Assembly (NCBI RefSeq): GCF_000959525.1
Contig: NZ_CP009832.1
Coordinates: 682,001-746,000 of the forward strand
DNA: 64,000 nt
Direction: 5' to 3'
Source of the DNA: Burkholderia multivorans ATCC BAA-247
GTDB lineage: Bacteria > Pseudomonadota > Gammaproteobacteria > Burkholderiales > Burkholderiaceae
Both the position numbers and the translations under genes were made by a program. Below, piece after piece: positions 59,780 to 64,000 of the stretch (positions are counted from its first letter, which is position 1; every line of letters begins with the position of its first letter). Below the pieces are notes generated by a model. The model did no database searches. It was not told the origin of the DNA and saw only the letters and a list, made by a program, of their open reading frames with translations.

Positions 59780-61251
59780 GTCTCAAGTCATACCAATTTG
59801 ATGCGTCAGCGATACGAAATGCACTGACTCGGATCGAGGATACGTCGCAGGAAAATCTAGTTCCGCCACCGCTGAGCACGATGTACTTGCCGCCGGCACA
59901 CGCGAAGGCGTTGAGTTTGAGCGCGAGTGTCGTCGTAGGACTTCGCGGAACAGGTAAGAGTTACTGGACTGCGGTGCTCAATAGTAAGGTTCATCGTGAT
60001 CAGGCTGCCCGAGCGGGGCGTTTGCCAGAGCTATTACGTACTGACGTTGCGGTTGGGTTCGCGCTTGACCCGAGCAGTCAAGATTTTCCGTCTACTGCAA
60101 CGCTGTCTAAATTGATTCAATCGGGAGTATCGCCGGATGATGTTTGGCAGACGGTCGTACTTGTCCATGCACTACGTGCTGCAAACCGCCAATCGCTGAC
60201 ACATGGAGCATGGGAAACTGCGATTCGATGGTTTGCGGGAAATCGAGATGAAGGATTAGCGTTGCTCGCGGAGTGCGACAGAGAAATTCAAGAGTCCGGG
60301 CGAGTACTGCTGGTTCTTTTTGATGCGCTCGATCGAGTTGGGTCTGACTGGTACGAAATAAGGCAATACCTCCAATCATTGCTGAAATTTTGTCTTCAAT
60401 GTCGATCTCGTCGCGCTATTCGTCTGAAGATATTTCTTCGGCCGGACATGGAGGAAGATGAAGAGGTCTGGAATTTTGTCGACAGCTCAAAGCTGCGAGC
60501 TAATCGGGTTGAGATATCGTGGCGTGCCATGGATTTGTTCGGCCTTATTCTACTTTATTTGGCCAACGATCAATATGTTGGAGACGATTTTCGGGCCGAG
60601 ACGTCACGCGTTTCCGATGTTGAATGGCAGGAGGTTGATGATATCTATCAACTTCCGAGAACGCTAGGCGCAAATGAGCAACCCGCAAGAGCAATAATCG
60701 AAGCCATCACAGGTCCATGGATGGGGACCAGCGCAAAGCGAGGATATGTTTATACGTGGATTCCGACACACCTCGCGGATGCGAAGGGTCGCTTGAGTCC
60801 GCGTAGTTTTTTGTTGGCATTTCGTGAGGCGGCTGAGTGGACAGAGCAGCATGAATCAGACAACGAGCGCGCGCTTAATTTCAATGGAATACACCAAGGC
60901 GTTACAAAGGCATCGGAAATACGAGTAGGCGAAATTTCAGAGGATTACCCATGGGTTCGTCCGCTGCTTGAGGCGGCGCGAGGTCTTACGGTGCCATGTG
61001 AAATTTCCGATTTAACGGGATATTGGAAAAGAGATCGCATGGCCCAATTTCGTCGAGCAGTCGCGGAAAAATTGCCGCCACGTAGATATGGAACCGACCC
61101 GCTTCGAAAGGAAACTACAGACGCACTTATTGAGGATCTCGTTGAATTAGCGATTTTGTATCGTACGGAAGATGATCGACTTAATATTCCTGATATTTTT
61201 CGTGTAGGATTCGGTATCAGGCGAAAGGGCGGGGTAAGGCCCCCTAAGTAA
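59776..61251 (+). CDS. Second P-loop ATPase of the island operon
   Basis: A 491-aa protein with Walker A VVGLRGTGKSYWTAVL (53-68) and Walker B RVLLVLFDALDRVGSDW (176-192), the hhhhD-A-L-D/E form seen in STAND and KAP-type ATPases. A helical central region (WYEIRQYLQSLLKFC) and LKIFLRPDMEEDEE follow. The C-terminal half (ATHLADAKGRLSPRSFLLAFREA region) resembles an ORC-like or winged-helix part, ending in basic residues. GTG 59776 overlaps the previous stop. No nuclease or membrane domain was recognised. Function is unknown; the context suggests a partner of the other two proteins. Confidence 0.75.
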   Translation: MSLKSYQFDASAIRNALTRIEDTSQENLVPPPLSTMYLPPAHAKALSLSASVVVGLRGTGKSYWTAVLNSKVHRDQAARAGRLPELLRTDVAVGFALDPSSQDFPSTATLSKLIQSGVSPDDVWQTVVLVHALRAANRQSLTHGAWETAIRWFAGNRDEGLALLAECDREIQESGRVLLVLFDALDRVGSDWYEIRQYLQSLLKFCLQCRSRRAIRLKIFLRPDMEEDEEVWNFVDSSKLRANRVEISWRAMDLFGLILLYLANDQYVGDDFRAETSRVSDVEWQEVDDIYQLPRTLGANEQPARAIIEAITGPWMGTSAKRGYVYTWIPTHLADAKGRLSPRSFLLAFREAAEWTEQHESDNERALNFNGIHQGVTKASEIRVGEISEDYPWVRPLLEAARGLTVPCEISDLTGYWKRDRMAQFRRAVAEKLPPRRYGTDPLRKETTDALIEDLVELAILYRTEDDRLNIPDIFRVGFGIRRKGGVRPPK

Positions 61252-61284
61252 TTCTAAAGCGGAAGTTTTTCAAGAAGGGGGCCC

Positions 61285-61317
61285 GCCCGATGTAACTTAA
61301 TACATCGGGCGTTTTTT
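61285..61317 (+). terminator. Terminator of the island operon
   Basis: GCCCGATGTA pairs with TACATCGGGC around ACTTAA, then G and TTTTTT. The T-run is only on the plus strand, so it ends the three-gene operon and not purB. Confidence 0.9.
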
Positions 61318-61331
61318 GCGGCGCTGAATGG

Positions 61332-63835
<2,504 letters not shown>

Positions 63836-63953
63836 GGCCGTCGGCTGACGGCGCGCTTGCAGCGGCTGACTGCACGCTGACCGCCGGGCACGTCCGCGCG
63901 GCCGCGCAGGATTTTTCGCGCGCGCAAAGCACGGCCGATCGCGGCCGTTCTTG

Positions 63954-63976
63954 CGCAAATCGACCGCGGATTTGCG
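63954..63976. promoter_or_regulatory. Dyad near the right edge
   Basis: CGCAAAT (63954-63960) and ATTTGCG (63970-63976) are an inverted repeat with nine bases between, in the AT-richer end of the window. An ATG at 63990 may start the next gene, but only 11 bases of it are present, so no gene is called. Confidence 0.4.
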
Positions 63977-64000
63977 AAAAATCGCGATCATGCAAGAAAC

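Noticed and set aside
57500-61330. Direct repeats or tRNA-type attachment sites flanking the island
   Set aside because: I compared the two edges by eye and saw no clear direct repeat, integrase or tRNA. The insertion mechanism cannot be stated.

Overview
The window is GC-rich, gene-dense bacterial DNA. Gene content and order (leuS-lptE-holA-proA-hemJ, hexR|edd-eda-gntP-gntK, fur|bamE-dapB, mpl-yqiA-rnb-aroE-mtgA), with many GTG starts and 4-base start/stop overlaps, point to a betaproteobacterium of the genus Burkholderia, probably the main chromosome of a B. cepacia complex member. This assignment is inferred from recognised proteins and gene order, not from a database search. I saw no rRNA, tRNA, IS element or CRISPR array.

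Layout: 1-6350 is a partial unknown gene, then cell-wall recycling and synthesis genes (mpl, mtgA) with an esterase, an RNase II-type enzyme and aroE. 6800-8902 holds a lipoprotein S10-type carboxypeptidase and an EF-hand protein. 9270-18407 is a sugar-oxidation cluster: an IclR regulator, dgoK, dgoA, two SDR sugar dehydrogenases, an araFGH-type ABC importer and a mutarotase. It imports and oxidises galactose/arabinose-type sugars down to pyruvate and glyceraldehyde-3-phosphate. 18448-25105 has pyrF, a phosphorylcholine-phosphatase-like HAD protein, pncC/cinA-C, pgpA, thiL and maeB. 25106-25476 looks like a minus-strand small RNA gene. 25477-26491 is a secreted RNase with barstar. 26596-32129 has rsmE, a VOC protein, a spermidine-synthase-like gene, tkt and gapA.

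32295-39193 is regulatory and catabolic: a damaged-looking MarR gene, an MFS exporter divergent from a LysR gene, a GntR/FadR regulator divergent from dctA, then allantoicase and ureidoglycolate lyase. Three dyads of the form GGT-N3-ACC tie this block together. 39285-49109 is housekeeping: fur, bamE, dapB, exbBD, leuS, lptE, holA, proA and hemJ. 49191-54939 is the Entner-Doudoroff/gluconate block, with two clear HexR boxes in the hexR-edd gap. 55145-57512 is a TetR regulator with tandem operators facing an FAD amine oxidase.

57513-61317 is clearly foreign: lower GC, different codon use, and a tight three-gene operon with its own terminator, wedged between the oxidase and purB. It encodes a small HEPN-like protein, a ParA/MinD-like ATPase with a KGGVGR P-loop, and a second P-loop ATPase. 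This is the best candidate for an undescribed system, probably anti-phage or toxin-like. The window ends with purB and a HypT-like LysR regulator.
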